A stretch of DNA of 64,000 nucleotides, from contig CAWGVW010000002.1 in assembly GCA_963826145.1 (NCBI GenBank), positions 434,001 to 498,000 of the forward strand, given 5' to 3'. Under the pieces are notes generated by a model. The model was not told where the DNA came from, made no database searches, and saw only the letters and a program-made list of their open reading frames with translations. The translations under genes were made by a program, and so were the position numbers. Each line of letters opens with the position of its first letter. The stretch's first letter is position 1. Source of the DNA: JBGPLJ01 sp963826145 (lineage in GTDB: Bacteria; Pseudomonadota; Gammaproteobacteria; Steroidobacterales; Steroidobacteraceae). Positions 51,844 through 61,129 of this stretch are shown here, one piece after another.

Positions 51844-53279
51844 TTGCCGCCCCGATAGGCGATGACGGCTTTCAGGAACGGATAGTAGAAGTCGACGCCG
51901 CGATCAAACGCTTCGACCCGCAGGCGCTCGTCCTTGCCGTGGGCCCGCTGATCGCCGCGATCGACCGCCACGCCGTTCGTTTCGTAGGTCACGAGGCCCA
52001 CCTGGCTCGCGTAAACCGCGTCCGACGCGCCCGTGGCCATCGACGGGATGACCGGAACGCCCGGCCACATCTGCCCCGCAACCTTTTCGATCGCCTTCAC
52101 CACGTCCGGCCTGAGTTCAGGCCGCTGCATGCCATGCTTCGATTCCGCCGTGTCGAAAATCTCGCCGCCCTCGCCGACGTATTTCACGCCGATGGCGCGA
52201 TCCGCCAGCACCTCGATGATCTTGAGGCGCGTTTCCTCCGCGGTGTGGCCAGGCAGGATGCGGCAGTTCACGTTGGCGCGCGCGAGCTGCGGCAAAGCAT
52301 TGTTGGCATGCCCGCCTTCGAGCCGGGTTGCAACGCAAGTAGTGTGCGTCAGCGCGTGATCCATCCGATCCTGCGAGAGGCGCGCGACCGCTTGCATATC
52401 CGGCGGCGTCTTGAGCATCGCCTGGATATCGGCGGCACGCGCCGCTGTTGCGAGCGCAACGTTGCGCTCATAGTAGGCGCGCGTAACGTCGTTCAATTCG
52501 AACGGAAACTCGTACTGCGCGAGGCGTTCGAGTCCCGCGGAGAGCCGGTAGATCGCGTTGTCCGGCACGGGCAGCGAACTGTGCCCGCCCGGGCTCGTGA
52601 CGGTCAGCTGAAAATCCGCGTATACCTTCTCCGAAGCGCCGACCCGGACGTAGACGACCTTGCCGTTCTCGCTGAGCGCGCCCGCACCGTCGCTGTTCAG
52701 TACGAATTCTGCGTCGATCAGGTCGCGCCGGTTCTTGCCGAGCCAGGCGATGCCATTATTGAGGCCGCTCTCTTCGCCCGCCGTCAGCGCCAGGATGATG
52801 TCGCGGTCCGGCTTGTAGCCGTCCTTCTTCATGCGGATCAGCGTTGCGACCATGATCGCATCGCCGTCCTTCATGTCCTGCGTGCCGCGTCCGTAGTAGT
52901 AGCCGTCCTCATCGACGAACTGGAACGGATCGGTGGTCCAGTCCTCCCGGCGCGCTTCGACGACATCGAGGTGGCCGATCAGGAGCACGGGCTTGCGCTT
53001 GCCCGTGCCGTGCAGGCGCACGACGAGATTCTTCGTGAGAACCGTGGCGCCAAGGAGCTGGATGTCGCTGTCCGGAAACCCGGCGTCGCGGAACCGCTGG
53101 GCCATGGCTTCCGATGCGGCCGTTACACTGCCGACAGAATCCGCCGTATTGATCTCGATCAGTTGCTTGAAGATGTCGCGGGCGAGAGCCCGGGTATCGG
53201 CGGCGGCGTCAGCAGAGGCGAATTGGCCGCACAACAATGCCGTGGCTGCCAGCACGGCAGCGAGAATTCGGTGCAACAA
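51840..53279 (-). CDS. Exported M20/M28-type zinc peptidase, copy 2
   Basis: 479 residues from TTG 53279 (AGGAG 7 bases upstream). Signal peptide ILAAVLAATALLCGQFASA. Same motif set as its paralogue: LLIGHLDVVE, YGRGTQDMKDG, LTAGEESG, and the shared lid TSPGGHSSLPVPDNAIYRL. Stop overlaps the next start by 4 bases. First of the two genes in this unit. Confidence 0.88.
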   Translation of the reverse strand: MLHRILAAVLAATALLCGQFASADAAADTRALARDIFKQLIEINTADSVGSVTAASEAMAQRFRDAGFPDSDIQLLGATVLTKNLVVRLHGTGKRKPVLLIGHLDVVEARREDWTTDPFQFVDEDGYYYGRGTQDMKDGDAIMVATLIRMKKDGYKPDRDIILALTAGEESGLNNGIAWLGKNRRDLIDAEFVLNSDGAGALSENGKVVYVRVGASEKVYADFQLTVTSPGGHSSLPVPDNAIYRLSAGLERLAQYEFPFELNDVTRAYYERNVALATAARAADIQAMLKTPPDMQAVARLSQDRMDHALTHTTCVATRLEGGHANNALPQLARANVNCRILPGHTAEETRLKIIEVLADRAIGVKYVGEGGEIFDTAESKHGMQRPELRPDVVKAIEKVAGQMWPGVPVIPSMATGASDAVYASQVGLVTYETNGVAVDRGDQRAHGKDERLRVEAFDRGVDFYYPFLKAVIAYRGGN

Positions 53280-53407
53280 GAGGTGGCTCCTTCCGTGTCA
53301 CCAAAGATTACCATTCCCGGGCGTGAATGGAGTGCGCCGCCTGCCATTTTCATCCTGCAACCGATGCCCTCTGTCGCAAATCGGCAATCGTCAAAGAAGC
53401 GTGAATA

Positions 53408-53453
53408 GCCCCTCACCCCAACCCTCTCCCGCGAGGACGCGGGAGAGGGAGGA
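53408..53453. repeat. Palindromic repeat, ccctcacccc family, copy 5
   Basis: ccctcaccccaa followed by ccctctcccgc and gcgggagaggg around gaggac. It lies in the gap between the DUF4139 stop (53458) and the M20 gene start (53279) and overlaps no gene. Confidence 0.85.
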
Positions 53454-53457
53454 AGAA

Positions 53458-55017
53458 TTACCAGGAGTAATGGACGCGATAGCGGACCGTCGCTGATCCA
53501 TCCTTCGCCACAGTGACCGGGAAGTAGATGGTGCGTGCATCTTCCTTCTCATAGTCCTGCGATTGTTTCGTGATCGTCCAGTTACTCCAGCGATACAGGT
53601 TCTCCTTGACGAGCACCGTGACCGCCGCGTCCTTGTGGTTTCTGAGCTTGATCTCGATCTCCTCCTCCATCCATTTCGCCGAGCTGTCAACCTTGTAGTC
53701 GACCTGCCGGCGCTCCCCGACCACGTCGAAGGCCGAACCGAGTTTCACCCGCACGGTTTCGTTCTTCGGCGTGTGATCGATAATGTCTTCACCGATGAAC
53801 TCGAGACTGTCATCCGCCGCATCGAGCTGTGACACACGGATGCGGCCGGCGGGCAGCGGCACGCCGAGGCCGAATTTCTCGTCGTTCTTGAACTCGACGT
53901 AGACGTCGACCTTCTTGTTCGACTGCTGGCCGTAGTCGCGATCAGTCATCGGCGAGGGATAGAAATACGGCTGCTGCGCGAGCCCGTAATAGACGAGTAC
54001 CTTTTTCGCCGGCACCTGCTTCGCCTGGTCGAAGAGTTCGATCTGCTTGGTCGAATTGTTCGGCAGCGTCGTCGGCCGGCCGAGCGTATAGAGGTGGAAC
54101 TCGAAGAAAGCCCTTTCGGCGAATCCGGCGTCCGCCTCATTCGCCGCCATTTTCTCCATTCTGAGTACGCTCGGCGCCGCAGTCGACAACGGCTGTGCGC
54201 GATGTACATCGCCGGCGATGAGCTTGAGCTTCGCGTCCGAATAGCTTGCGCCCGATTGATTGATGATGCTGACCCAGGCGCCGACGTCGAGCGTGCCGTT
54301 ATTCGGATCTTTGCCGTCCGCGTAAGTGAGGTTGTAGTCCGCCCACCAGGTGACTCCGCCGGTCTGGTAGGTCACGCGAGCCTTGTGGTCGCCCGGTTTG
54401 CGCGTCGAGATGTCCCAGACGAGCGTCGGCCGCGTGATGAGGCCGCCCGGCAAATCCGGAAAGTGCACATTGTTGTAGCCGCGAACTGCGGTGATCTCGC
54501 CATTCGCGCTGCGGATGACGAGGCCGTCGTCGGCACTGAGGAGCGTGCCGTTCAACGTCTTTGCGCTGTCGCCGAGCGAGTAGTCGACCCCGATCGGCTT
54601 GTCGATGAATTTCTGCAGCAGTTTCTGCGTGCTCACGAGGTCGAACTGGAAGTTCTGTTCGAGCACGCGCGTCGCGGGATCCGTCAGCGAGACGAACTGC
54701 ACGGTGGTCGGGTCTATCAACCCGGCGACATCCGTGAACTGCAACGTGCTGCGTCCGTTCGCGAGTTTCACCATCCGTTCGTCGCGCACCAGCGCGTAAC
54801 CGGGCACGCTCATTCCATTCGGCATGCCCATGCCAGGAATCGGCCGGTACATTTCCGGCGAGATCGCGCCGGGCTGCGCGGAACTGTAGATGGTGATTGC
54901 GGTTTGCGTGTTGTCAGCGGCGAGGCCGCTGGCACAGGAACCGCCGATGGCCGCCGCAGCGAGCATGCAGAGCTGGGATGCGCGCACGCGCGGCGTGGCG
55001 CGCTTCGGATTCGTCAT
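53458..55017 (-). CDS. DUF4139-type exported protein
   Basis: 519 residues from ATG 55017 (GAGG 8 bases upstream). Signal-like N-terminus AAAAIGGSCASGLAA. Contains the DUF4139 core: WWADYNLTYADG, GAWVSIINQSGASYSDAKLKLIAGDVHRAQP, VYVEFKNDEKFGLGVPLPAGRIRVSQLD and a final VTVAKDGSATVRYRVHY. The family is of unknown function, mostly in Proteobacteria envelopes. It is followed 4 bases beyond its stop by a ccctcacccc repeat. Confidence 0.85.
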   Translation of the reverse strand: MTNPKRATPRVRASQLCMLAAAAIGGSCASGLAADNTQTAITIYSSAQPGAISPEMYRPIPGMGMPNGMSVPGYALVRDERMVKLANGRSTLQFTDVAGLIDPTTVQFVSLTDPATRVLEQNFQFDLVSTQKLLQKFIDKPIGVDYSLGDSAKTLNGTLLSADDGLVIRSANGEITAVRGYNNVHFPDLPGGLITRPTLVWDISTRKPGDHKARVTYQTGGVTWWADYNLTYADGKDPNNGTLDVGAWVSIINQSGASYSDAKLKLIAGDVHRAQPLSTAAPSVLRMEKMAANEADAGFAERAFFEFHLYTLGRPTTLPNNSTKQIELFDQAKQVPAKKVLVYYGLAQQPYFYPSPMTDRDYGQQSNKKVDVYVEFKNDEKFGLGVPLPAGRIRVSQLDAADDSLEFIGEDIIDHTPKNETVRVKLGSAFDVVGERRQVDYKVDSSAKWMEEEIEIKLRNHKDAAVTVLVKENLYRWSNWTITKQSQDYEKEDARTIYFPVTVAKDGSATVRYRVHYSW

Positions 55018-55565
55018 GTCGTTACCCTCGTTAGCGCCACGCGTGAAGGTGGCGAGATTACCAAGACTCGCTGCCAAGACTGATAGCGATAGCAGCGGGT
55101 GCTAGTAAACGGGCACAGGCGCGCTGCGGGTTAGCGGAAATCGCCTATCGGGGCGCCGACACATATATAAGAGTGCCCGGAGGCGCGAACTGGGGCATTT
55201 TGCCGGTGTTTCTGCCACCTGCGTCACTGTCTGGTCCCCGGGATTGTGAGAGCGGGCACGCGGTGCGCTGGCGTCATATTGCACGATTATTCCCGAGTCG
55301 CCCGAACATCGGGTCTGGCAAAGGTAGGCCGATGCAGGACTGCGGATTTCGCCCCGAATGGAGGCTCGCGTTCATCGCGCGGGTCGTCCGACTGTTGCAG
55401 GTCGGCACGATCGCCGCCAACCCGGAGTCGCGCGGGCGCAATCCGCGCCGCAGTGCCAGTCAGCCGCTCCGTAATGGTCCTTTGCGCCCCAGTCGCCTGT
55501 AGAAGTTAATTGCAATGGTCGCCGCCGCCGCTACGATGCAGGAAGGGAAAGCCACGGGTTCTTCC
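55018..55565. other. Intergenic region with no supported gene
   Basis: About 550 bases between two divergent genes. It contains short open frames (for example 55173-55502 plus strand) whose residues look like shadow sequence, Arg- and Pro-rich without domains. I see no riboswitch, no clear paired promoter boxes and no repeat of the families found elsewhere. Confidence 0.5.
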
Positions 55566-56258
55566 ATGGACGCTAAGTTCATCGAAGACAATCAGATCAT
55601 CGAGAAGTACCTGTCGGGCCGGTTGCCGCTGAAGGGCCAGCTCGATTTCGAGCGCTACTGCCTCGAGAATCCCGAACTCCTGGATGAACTGAAGCTCGCC
55701 GACCGGCTGCATCGCGGCATGCGTCTGCTCGAAGCGGGCGGCGGTTCCGCACTCCTCGAGCCGAAAGCGAAGCCCTGGCAGCAACTGCCGGTGCTCATCG
55801 GAGCAGCGGCGGTCATCGCTGTATTGCTGATCGCCGTCGCCGTGTTCGGTGCGAAATTCTCCTCTGAGCGCTCGCACGTCGCCGACCTCGAACGGCGCCT
55901 CGTGATGGGGCCGCTAAAGCCGCCGAGCGAGAAGCGCTCTTTGCTCGTCAAGCCGGATCGGGTGGCGAGTTCGAAGATTCAATTCAGCGTATCGGGCGGC
56001 GGTCACCCAGAGCTCGTTGAACTTCGCATCGACGTGTCGCATGCGCTTCAATCCGCGTTCCGGATCACGATCGACAAGATGGATCAAGCCCGCGTCGGCA
56101 CGCTCGAACGCGTGCTGCGCGATTCCAACGGGCTCATACGGATGACGTTCAATACCTCGGGCGTATCGCCGGGCGTCTACCGCTTCCGCATCGAGGGCAT
56201 CACCATGCGTGGGGACCTGATTCCCGTCGCATGGATGAACGCCCGGGTCGACGAGTAA
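55566..56258 (+). CDS. Single-pass membrane protein, anti-sigma-factor-like layout
   Basis: 230 residues from ATG 55566; an upstream in-frame ATG at 55515 is possible. Cytoplasmic N-terminal helical region (MDAKFIEDNQIIEKYLSGRLPLKGQLDFERYCLENPELLDELKLADRL), a membrane helix (VLIGAAAVIAVLLIAVAVFGA), and a periplasmic beta-rich domain (LRIDVSHALQSAFRITIDKMDQ). The layout fits anti-sigma or sensor proteins, but no sigma gene is adjacent and no Zn motif is visible. Function unknown. Confidence 0.65.
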   Translation: MDAKFIEDNQIIEKYLSGRLPLKGQLDFERYCLENPELLDELKLADRLHRGMRLLEAGGGSALLEPKAKPWQQLPVLIGAAAVIAVLLIAVAVFGAKFSSERSHVADLERRLVMGPLKPPSEKRSLLVKPDRVASSKIQFSVSGGGHPELVELRIDVSHALQSAFRITIDKMDQARVGTLERVLRDSNGLIRMTFNTSGVSPGVYRFRIEGITMRGDLIPVAWMNARVDE

Positions 56259-56262
56259 TCCA

Positions 56263-57954
56263 TCATTGCGGTCGGCTGACGTCGACCTTTTCCACCAGGT
56301 GCGGCTCCGTCTGCCTGCCTCCATAGGGCACGAGCGTCGTGCCGCCATTCACTTGTTGCTTCTTCCAGCGGCGTGCGACGCGATCGATGGCTACTACATG
56401 AATGCTGAGATGGCCGTCGCGCCCGATACGCAGCCGCAGGAACTGCTTGAAATCCTGGATACGAAGCGCCGAGAACGCTTCATTGGCATGTCGTCCGTAG
56501 ATGGCGAGTGACGTCAAAAGATAGATGCCCAGAATCCAGCTGCCGATCAACCAGCCGCCGGCGGCGACCATCGCGCCAACGACGAGCGGATGCCACAGCG
56601 AGGACGACGGGATTGCGAGCCAGGATGTGGCGACACCCGCCGCGAGCCACAAGAGGAGCAGACTCGCGCTAATCTGCGCCAGCCCGTGCGTGAGGCCGCC
56701 GAAGAATTTGTACCAGCGAACGTGCGTATCCGTGAAGAAGACGAACGCCGCAATGAGAAAACAGAACCAGAGTCCCGTGCCGGGATTTTGAAGCGCGATT
56801 CCGATTGCGGTTGCTGCGGCTGCAGGCACGCTCGACAGCTCTTCGCTGTGGTAGCTCGCCGCCACGAGCCACGATGACAGAAAATACATGAAGGCCATCG
56901 CGAACCCGCAGCTCGGATTGCGAAACGGAAAAGCGAGATTCTGCCAATTGAGGCGGCGCGACGTGGTCTTGTCCGGATAGCAAGCGCGCTCGCGGAAGCC
57001 GCCCGGCGTCGAATCCGCCTCCGGCGCATGCGTCGGATGCATGAAGGCTCCGCCGCCGCCCGAGACGATCTTCTGCACACCGTCGGTGGACTCATGCCGG
57101 CGATAGGAATGCAGGTCGCCAGTGAGGAACACCCGGACACTGCGGCCGATCACTCGCTCGGCGAATTGCTTGAGCGCGGCGCCATCGTATTCCGCGAAGC
57201 CGGGATATGCCTTCTCCATGATCCATTGCGCGAAGGGCACGCAAAGGATGATCTGCGCATCCGCCGGCACCTGCGTCGCGATCTCCTGGAAGTAGCGCAC
57301 CTGCGGTTCGTCGAGATCGCTGCCGAGTTGCAGATCGATCGCGAACAGCCACCAGTTGGCCGGAAGTTTCAGCGCGAAGTAACTGCGCGTCTGCTGGGTG
57401 CGACAACCGGCAAAGCCGCGGTCGGGCCGGCAAAGGACGCGCGTGAACGCTTCAAGTCCGTCGTACCAGTCATGATTGCCCGGTAAAGCAAATATATCCG
57501 GGCGGGCGCTGGACGATCGAAACGCCACATCGTAGGGCGCCTCCGCCTGACGCTCGTAGGCGTTTCGCGAGGGATACGGATAGACCTGATCTCCGCCGAG
57601 AATGAGCACGCGCCCCTGCGGTAACTCGAGCTTGGCGCCATTCGCCGCTGTGACTTCGAGCGTCGGTTGGGCGGCCGCATGTGCGATGGCGTATGTCGGA
57701 TTCCAGCCGTCCCCGATATCGCTGATGTAATCGAACCAGAAATCCCCGTCGTTCGCAGAATAGTCGAAGACCGGTTGCGGGGAGGCGCCGAGCGATGTCA
57801 GCACACGCCGATCCGCGTAGCGTCCGAAGAGCCAGGAGACGGTGGCGAGCAGGCCCGAAAGACACAGGGTTTTCGGATCGTACCAGCCCGTCATCGACGC
57901 CCGTTCGCGCAGCCCCGGGATGCGGTCGTTGTCACGCGCGAGAGCGGGAGCCAT
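56263..57954 (-). CDS. Membrane metallophosphoesterase
   Basis: 563 residues from ATG 57954 (AGGAA 6 bases upstream). Calcineurin-like core: FDYISDIGDGWNPTY, LILGGDQVYPYPS, FALPGNHDWYDG and VFLTGDLHSYRRHE, then five hydrophobic helices in the C-terminal half. Two bases separate it from the stop of the permease gene upstream. Substrate unknown; the membrane part suggests a lipid or sugar phosphate. Confidence 0.85.
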   Translation of the reverse strand: MAPALARDNDRIPGLRERASMTGWYDPKTLCLSGLLATVSWLFGRYADRRVLTSLGASPQPVFDYSANDGDFWFDYISDIGDGWNPTYAIAHAAAQPTLEVTAANGAKLELPQGRVLILGGDQVYPYPSRNAYERQAEAPYDVAFRSSSARPDIFALPGNHDWYDGLEAFTRVLCRPDRGFAGCRTQQTRSYFALKLPANWWLFAIDLQLGSDLDEPQVRYFQEIATQVPADAQIILCVPFAQWIMEKAYPGFAEYDGAALKQFAERVIGRSVRVFLTGDLHSYRRHESTDGVQKIVSGGGGAFMHPTHAPEADSTPGGFRERACYPDKTTSRRLNWQNLAFPFRNPSCGFAMAFMYFLSSWLVAASYHSEELSSVPAAAATAIGIALQNPGTGLWFCFLIAAFVFFTDTHVRWYKFFGGLTHGLAQISASLLLLWLAAGVATSWLAIPSSSLWHPLVVGAMVAAGGWLIGSWILGIYLLTSLAIYGRHANEAFSALRIQDFKQFLRLRIGRDGHLSIHVVAIDRVARRWKKQQVNGGTTLVPYGGRQTEPHLVEKVDVSRPQ

Positions 57955-57956
57955 GC

Positions 57957-59777
57957 CTATTCCTGACGAAGTGTCGCGATCGGCGGGTGATTGACGACCG
58001 AACGCGCCGCCCAGGTTCCAGTGATGCCAACCAACAGCGCCCCGGCCAAAAGTCCCCAAGCCGTGACTTCGAAAATGAGCGGCACGGACGACGGAATGGA
58101 AAACACTCGATTGGCAAGCAGGGCTCCGACTCCGCCGGCGCAAATCGACGCCAGCGCGCCGGCGAGGAGGCCCAGCATCGTGAACTCGGCGGCGACGCTT
58201 TCGAGCACCGTGCGGCGGCTCGCTCCGAGTGTTCGCAGTATGGCGCTTTCATAGCGCCGCTCGTCGCGAGTCGACTGGATGGCGGCGAGCAGGACCATGA
58301 CGCCCGCGAGCAAAGTGAAAAGGAACACGTACTCGACCGCGCGCGATGCCTTGTCCATCACTTCGCGCACTTGCGACAGCAGCCGATCGATATCGAACAC
58401 CGAAACCCCCGGAAACTGCCGTACGAGATCGACCAGCATCGGTTTCTGCTCGGGCGTCAGGTGCACGCTCGTCATGTACGTGCCCGCTGCGTTTTCCAGA
58501 AGACCCGGCGCCATGACGAGGAAGAAGTTCGGATGAAAACTGTCCCACCTGATCTTGCGAATGCTCGCCACCTTGACCGAAAGCGACTCGCCGGCGATAT
58601 CGAAGAGCAGCTGATCACCGAGCTTCAGATGAAGATCACGCTCGTATTCGCTCGCGATCGACACGAGCGGCTTGCCGATATCGGCCTTTGTCCACCAATG
58701 GCCAACCGTGATTTCGTTGTCCGACTGCAGTTCCGAGGTCCAGGTCAGATTCTGCTCGCGCTCGGCAAAGCCTCGGCCGCGATCGTCGAGACCGGGCAGA
58801 TCTGTCGCCTTGCGGCCATTCACCTCGATGAGGCGGGCCCGTATCATCGGAAAGAGCTCGGGCGCCGGAATTTTCCGTTCCGTGAAGAACGCCTGAATCG
58901 ATTCCCGCTCCTCCGGACGGATATTGATGAAGAAGTGATTCGGCGCGCCGGCGGGCAGACTTGCCCTCCACTCCTGCAGCAGAGTAGTTCGCACGACGGC
59001 GAGTAGCAGCAGCACGGTGAGCCCAAGTCCGAACGCGACGATCTGCACCGAGCTTTCGCGGCCCCGCCGCGCGATGTTTGCAAGGCCGTAGCGCCACGCA
59101 ACGCCGACGCGGCTGCGCAAGCCCGACAGCGAAAGCACGAGCAGATGACCGGCGCCGTACAGAACGGCGAAAGTGGCCAACATGCTGATGCCGATCCAGC
59201 GAGTGAGCTCCAGATCGCGCACGACCCAGCCGATCATCGAGAGTACAGCCATGACCGCAAGGCCATAGCTCACCGCGTAACGAAGCTTTGGTGGATCAAG
59301 ATTCCGCCGCAACACCCGCAGCGGGGGCACCGTACGCAACTGCAGGAGCGGCGGCAGTGCGAATCCTGTGAGCACGGTGACCGCGGTCACAAGACCCATG
59401 TAGACGGGTGCCGCAGAAGGCGGCGGCAACACGCCGCTCAGGAGCTCTCGCACGATGTAGGCGAGCACCTGCTGCGCGCCAAAGCCCATCGCCGTGCCGA
59501 TGATCCCGGTGCCAACTGCAATCACTAGAAGCTCGATGACGCTGATCGCAAGAATGAATCGTTGCGAGGCGCCCATGCATTTCATCAGCGCAACGGCATC
59601 GAGATGCCGCCTCGCATAGCGCCGGGCGGACATGGCGACGGCGATTGCCGACAACAACACGCTGATAAGCCCGGCGAGATTCAGGAACTGGCCGGCGCGT
59701 TTGACGGATGAGCCGACCTGCTGGCTTGACTCCTCCACATCCAGATAGTCGCTCGCCTCGTGCTTTATGCGCTTCAA
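57957..59777 (-). CDS. YbbP-like FtsX permease, C-terminal part after a frameshift
   Basis: The frame encodes the C-terminal three quarters of an FtsX-type permease: SVKRAGQFLNLAGLISVLLSAIAVAMSARRYARRHLDAVALMKCMGAS, and the second FtsX core near the end (FLFTLLAGVMVLLAAIQSTRDERRYESAILRTLGASR). The first residues (TTG 59777) are not a real start. Joining it to the N-terminal frame by removing one base at about 59745-59747 gives 831 residues with the expected GERLLDVEESSQQVGSS junction and a single stop at 57957. This is the permease that partners YbbA. Confidence 0.85.
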   Translation of the reverse strand: MKRIKHEASDYLDVEESSQQVGSSVKRAGQFLNLAGLISVLLSAIAVAMSARRYARRHLDAVALMKCMGASQRFILAISVIELLVIAVGTGIIGTAMGFGAQQVLAYIVRELLSGVLPPPSAAPVYMGLVTAVTVLTGFALPPLLQLRTVPPLRVLRRNLDPPKLRYAVSYGLAVMAVLSMIGWVVRDLELTRWIGISMLATFAVLYGAGHLLVLSLSGLRSRVGVAWRYGLANIARRGRESSVQIVAFGLGLTVLLLLAVVRTTLLQEWRASLPAGAPNHFFINIRPEERESIQAFFTERKIPAPELFPMIRARLIEVNGRKATDLPGLDDRGRGFAEREQNLTWTSELQSDNEITVGHWWTKADIGKPLVSIASEYERDLHLKLGDQLLFDIAGESLSVKVASIRKIRWDSFHPNFFLVMAPGLLENAAGTYMTSVHLTPEQKPMLVDLVRQFPGVSVFDIDRLLSQVREVMDKASRAVEYVFLFTLLAGVMVLLAAIQSTRDERRYESAILRTLGASRRTVLESVAAEFTMLGLLAGALASICAGGVGALLANRVFSIPSSVPLIFEVTAWGLLAGALLVGITGTWAARSVVNHPPIATLRQE

Positions 59778-60453
59778 GGTAAATCTTGAAGTCCGCGACC
59801 GTCGTACGATCGCCGGCGAACAGCACCGCGTACTGTACGCGGCTCCCGGGGGCGATCAGTCCCGTGGCGGGCAGATCTCCGGCGTTGATGAGGAGTGTCG
59901 GCGCGAGATCGACAAAGCTCGAACCCTGATCGGGCCGGTATTCGAGTACGTGCGTCAGCCGGACGCGTGTCGAACCGACGTTGATCGCGTCGCCGGTATG
60001 CAGGCCGAGCCGCGCGAGCAGGCGCGAATCGGCCCAGCCATCTCCCTGCCGGGGAATGCCGCTCACAGCGTGTCCGGGTCCAAATGGCCGCTCGGCAATT
60101 CGGAGGCGTCCACGAAGTGGATAGCCTTGCGTTACCGCACGGAGCGCGGTGAGCTGGTTCTGATCGTTGGCGAACACGACGCTCACCAGCATCGTGACGC
60201 GCGCCGTCGCAAGTCCACGGGCCTGCGCCTCGGTGATCACGTCCTCGGAGATGGCATCGGGTGATTCGAGACGAAGATCCGCGGCGATGACTTCGGCGGC
60301 CTGAAGCGCAACGGCCTGACCGATGCGGTCGGTGAAGAAGCCGACGCCGGTCAGTGCCGCGACAGCAATCGTAACTGCGAGCGCGAGCACAGTGAGCTCG
60401 CCGGATTTCAGGTCCCGGGCGAGCACGGCCAGCGCGAATCGCAGGGCTTTCAC
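59296..60453 (-). CDS. YbbP-like FtsX permease, N-terminal part before a frameshift
   Basis: GTG 60453 begins MKALRFALAVLARDLKSGELTVLALAVTIAVAALTGVGFF, an FtsX N-terminal helix, and reaches RGERLSG near 59746; everything after that to 59296 is out of frame and shadow. The real protein continues in the next frame. The start lies 1 base beyond the ATPase stop. Either a true mutation or a sequence error is responsible for the split. Confidence 0.82.
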   Translation of the reverse strand: MKALRFALAVLARDLKSGELTVLALAVTIAVAALTGVGFFTDRIGQAVALQAAEVIAADLRLESPDAISEDVITEAQARGLATARVTMLVSVVFANDQNQLTALRAVTQGYPLRGRLRIAERPFGPGHAVSGIPRQGDGWADSRLLARLGLHTGDAINVGSTRVRLTHVLEYRPDQGSSFVDLAPTLLINAGDLPATGLIAPGSRVQYAVLFAGDRTTVADFKIYLEAHKARGERLSGCGGVKPAGRLIRQTRRPVPESRRAYQRVVVGNRRRHVRPALCEAASRCRCADEMHGRLATIHSCDQRHRASSDCSWHRDHRHGDGLWRAAGARLHRARAPERRVAAAFCGTRLHGSCDRGHRAHRIRTAAAPAVAYGAPAAGVAAES

Positions 60454-60454
60454 G

Positions 60455-61129
60455 TCACGGCACCATCCGTCCCGCTTCAAGATGCACGCGCCGACGGCAC
60501 CGGCCCGCGATAGCGGCATCGTGGGTGACAAGAATCAACGTGGTGCCTGACGCACGATTGAGATCGAACAACAGGTCCATGATGCGTGCGCCGGTTGCGG
60601 TATCGAGGTTTCCGGTCGGTTCGTCTGCGAACAAAACTGCCGGCCGCGTTACGAAGGCACGGGCGATTGCAACTCGCTGCTGCTCGCCTCCCGACAATTG
60701 CCTCGGATAGTGCTTCTCGCGTTTATCCAGCCCCACCGTCGCGAGAACCTGGTGCGCGGCCTCGCGTGCGTCGCGTCGGCCGGCGAGTTCGAGCGGCAGC
60801 ATGACGTTCTCGATGGCGGTGAGCGAGGGAACCAGGTGAAAGGACTGAAACACAAAGCCGACGTGCTGGGCCCGGACCCGCGCCCTGCCGTCTTCGTCCA
60901 GCGCGCCGAAGTCTGCACCGTTTAGCCAGACGCGGCCGGTCGACGGCTCGTCGAGTCCCGCCAGCAGCGCGAGTAGCGTGGATTTTCCGGCGCCGGATGC
61001 GCCGACGACAGCGACGGTATCGCCCGCTGCGACGTCGAGATCGACGGCGGCGAGGATGGTCAGTAGCCCTTCGGGACTGCTAACCTGCTTGCCAAGATTT
61101 TCCGCCTTGAGGACGCTGGATTCGGCCAT
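60455..61129 (-). CDS. YbbA-like ABC transporter ATPase
   Basis: 224 residues from ATG 61129. Walker A VGASGAGKSTLL, signature QLSGGEQQRVAIARAFV, Walker B AVLFADEPTGNLD, switch VTHDA. Lol/MacB-type ATPase of the kind that drives FtsX permeases; adjacent permease gene confirms. Its ATG overlaps the divergent tesA ATG within CATG (61127-61130). Confidence 0.93.
   Translation of the reverse strand: MAESSVLKAENLGKQVSSPEGLLTILAAVDLDVAAGDTVAVVGASGAGKSTLLALLAGLDEPSTGRVWLNGADFGALDEDGRARVRAQHVGFVFQSFHLVPSLTAIENVMLPLELAGRRDAREAAHQVLATVGLDKREKHYPRQLSGGEQQRVAIARAFVTRPAVLFADEPTGNLDTATGARIMDLLFDLNRASGTTLILVTHDAAIAGRCRRRVHLEAGRMVP

Noticed and set aside
55200..55400. Possible cyclic-di-GMP riboswitch in the same gap
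   Set aside because: A ggcaaagg..ggtaggccgatg stretch recalled GEMM, but the conserved core and pairings do not fit.
55173..55502. 109-residue plus-strand frame in the gap before the anti-sigma-like gene
   Set aside because: No ribosome site, biased composition, no domain; treated as intergenic.
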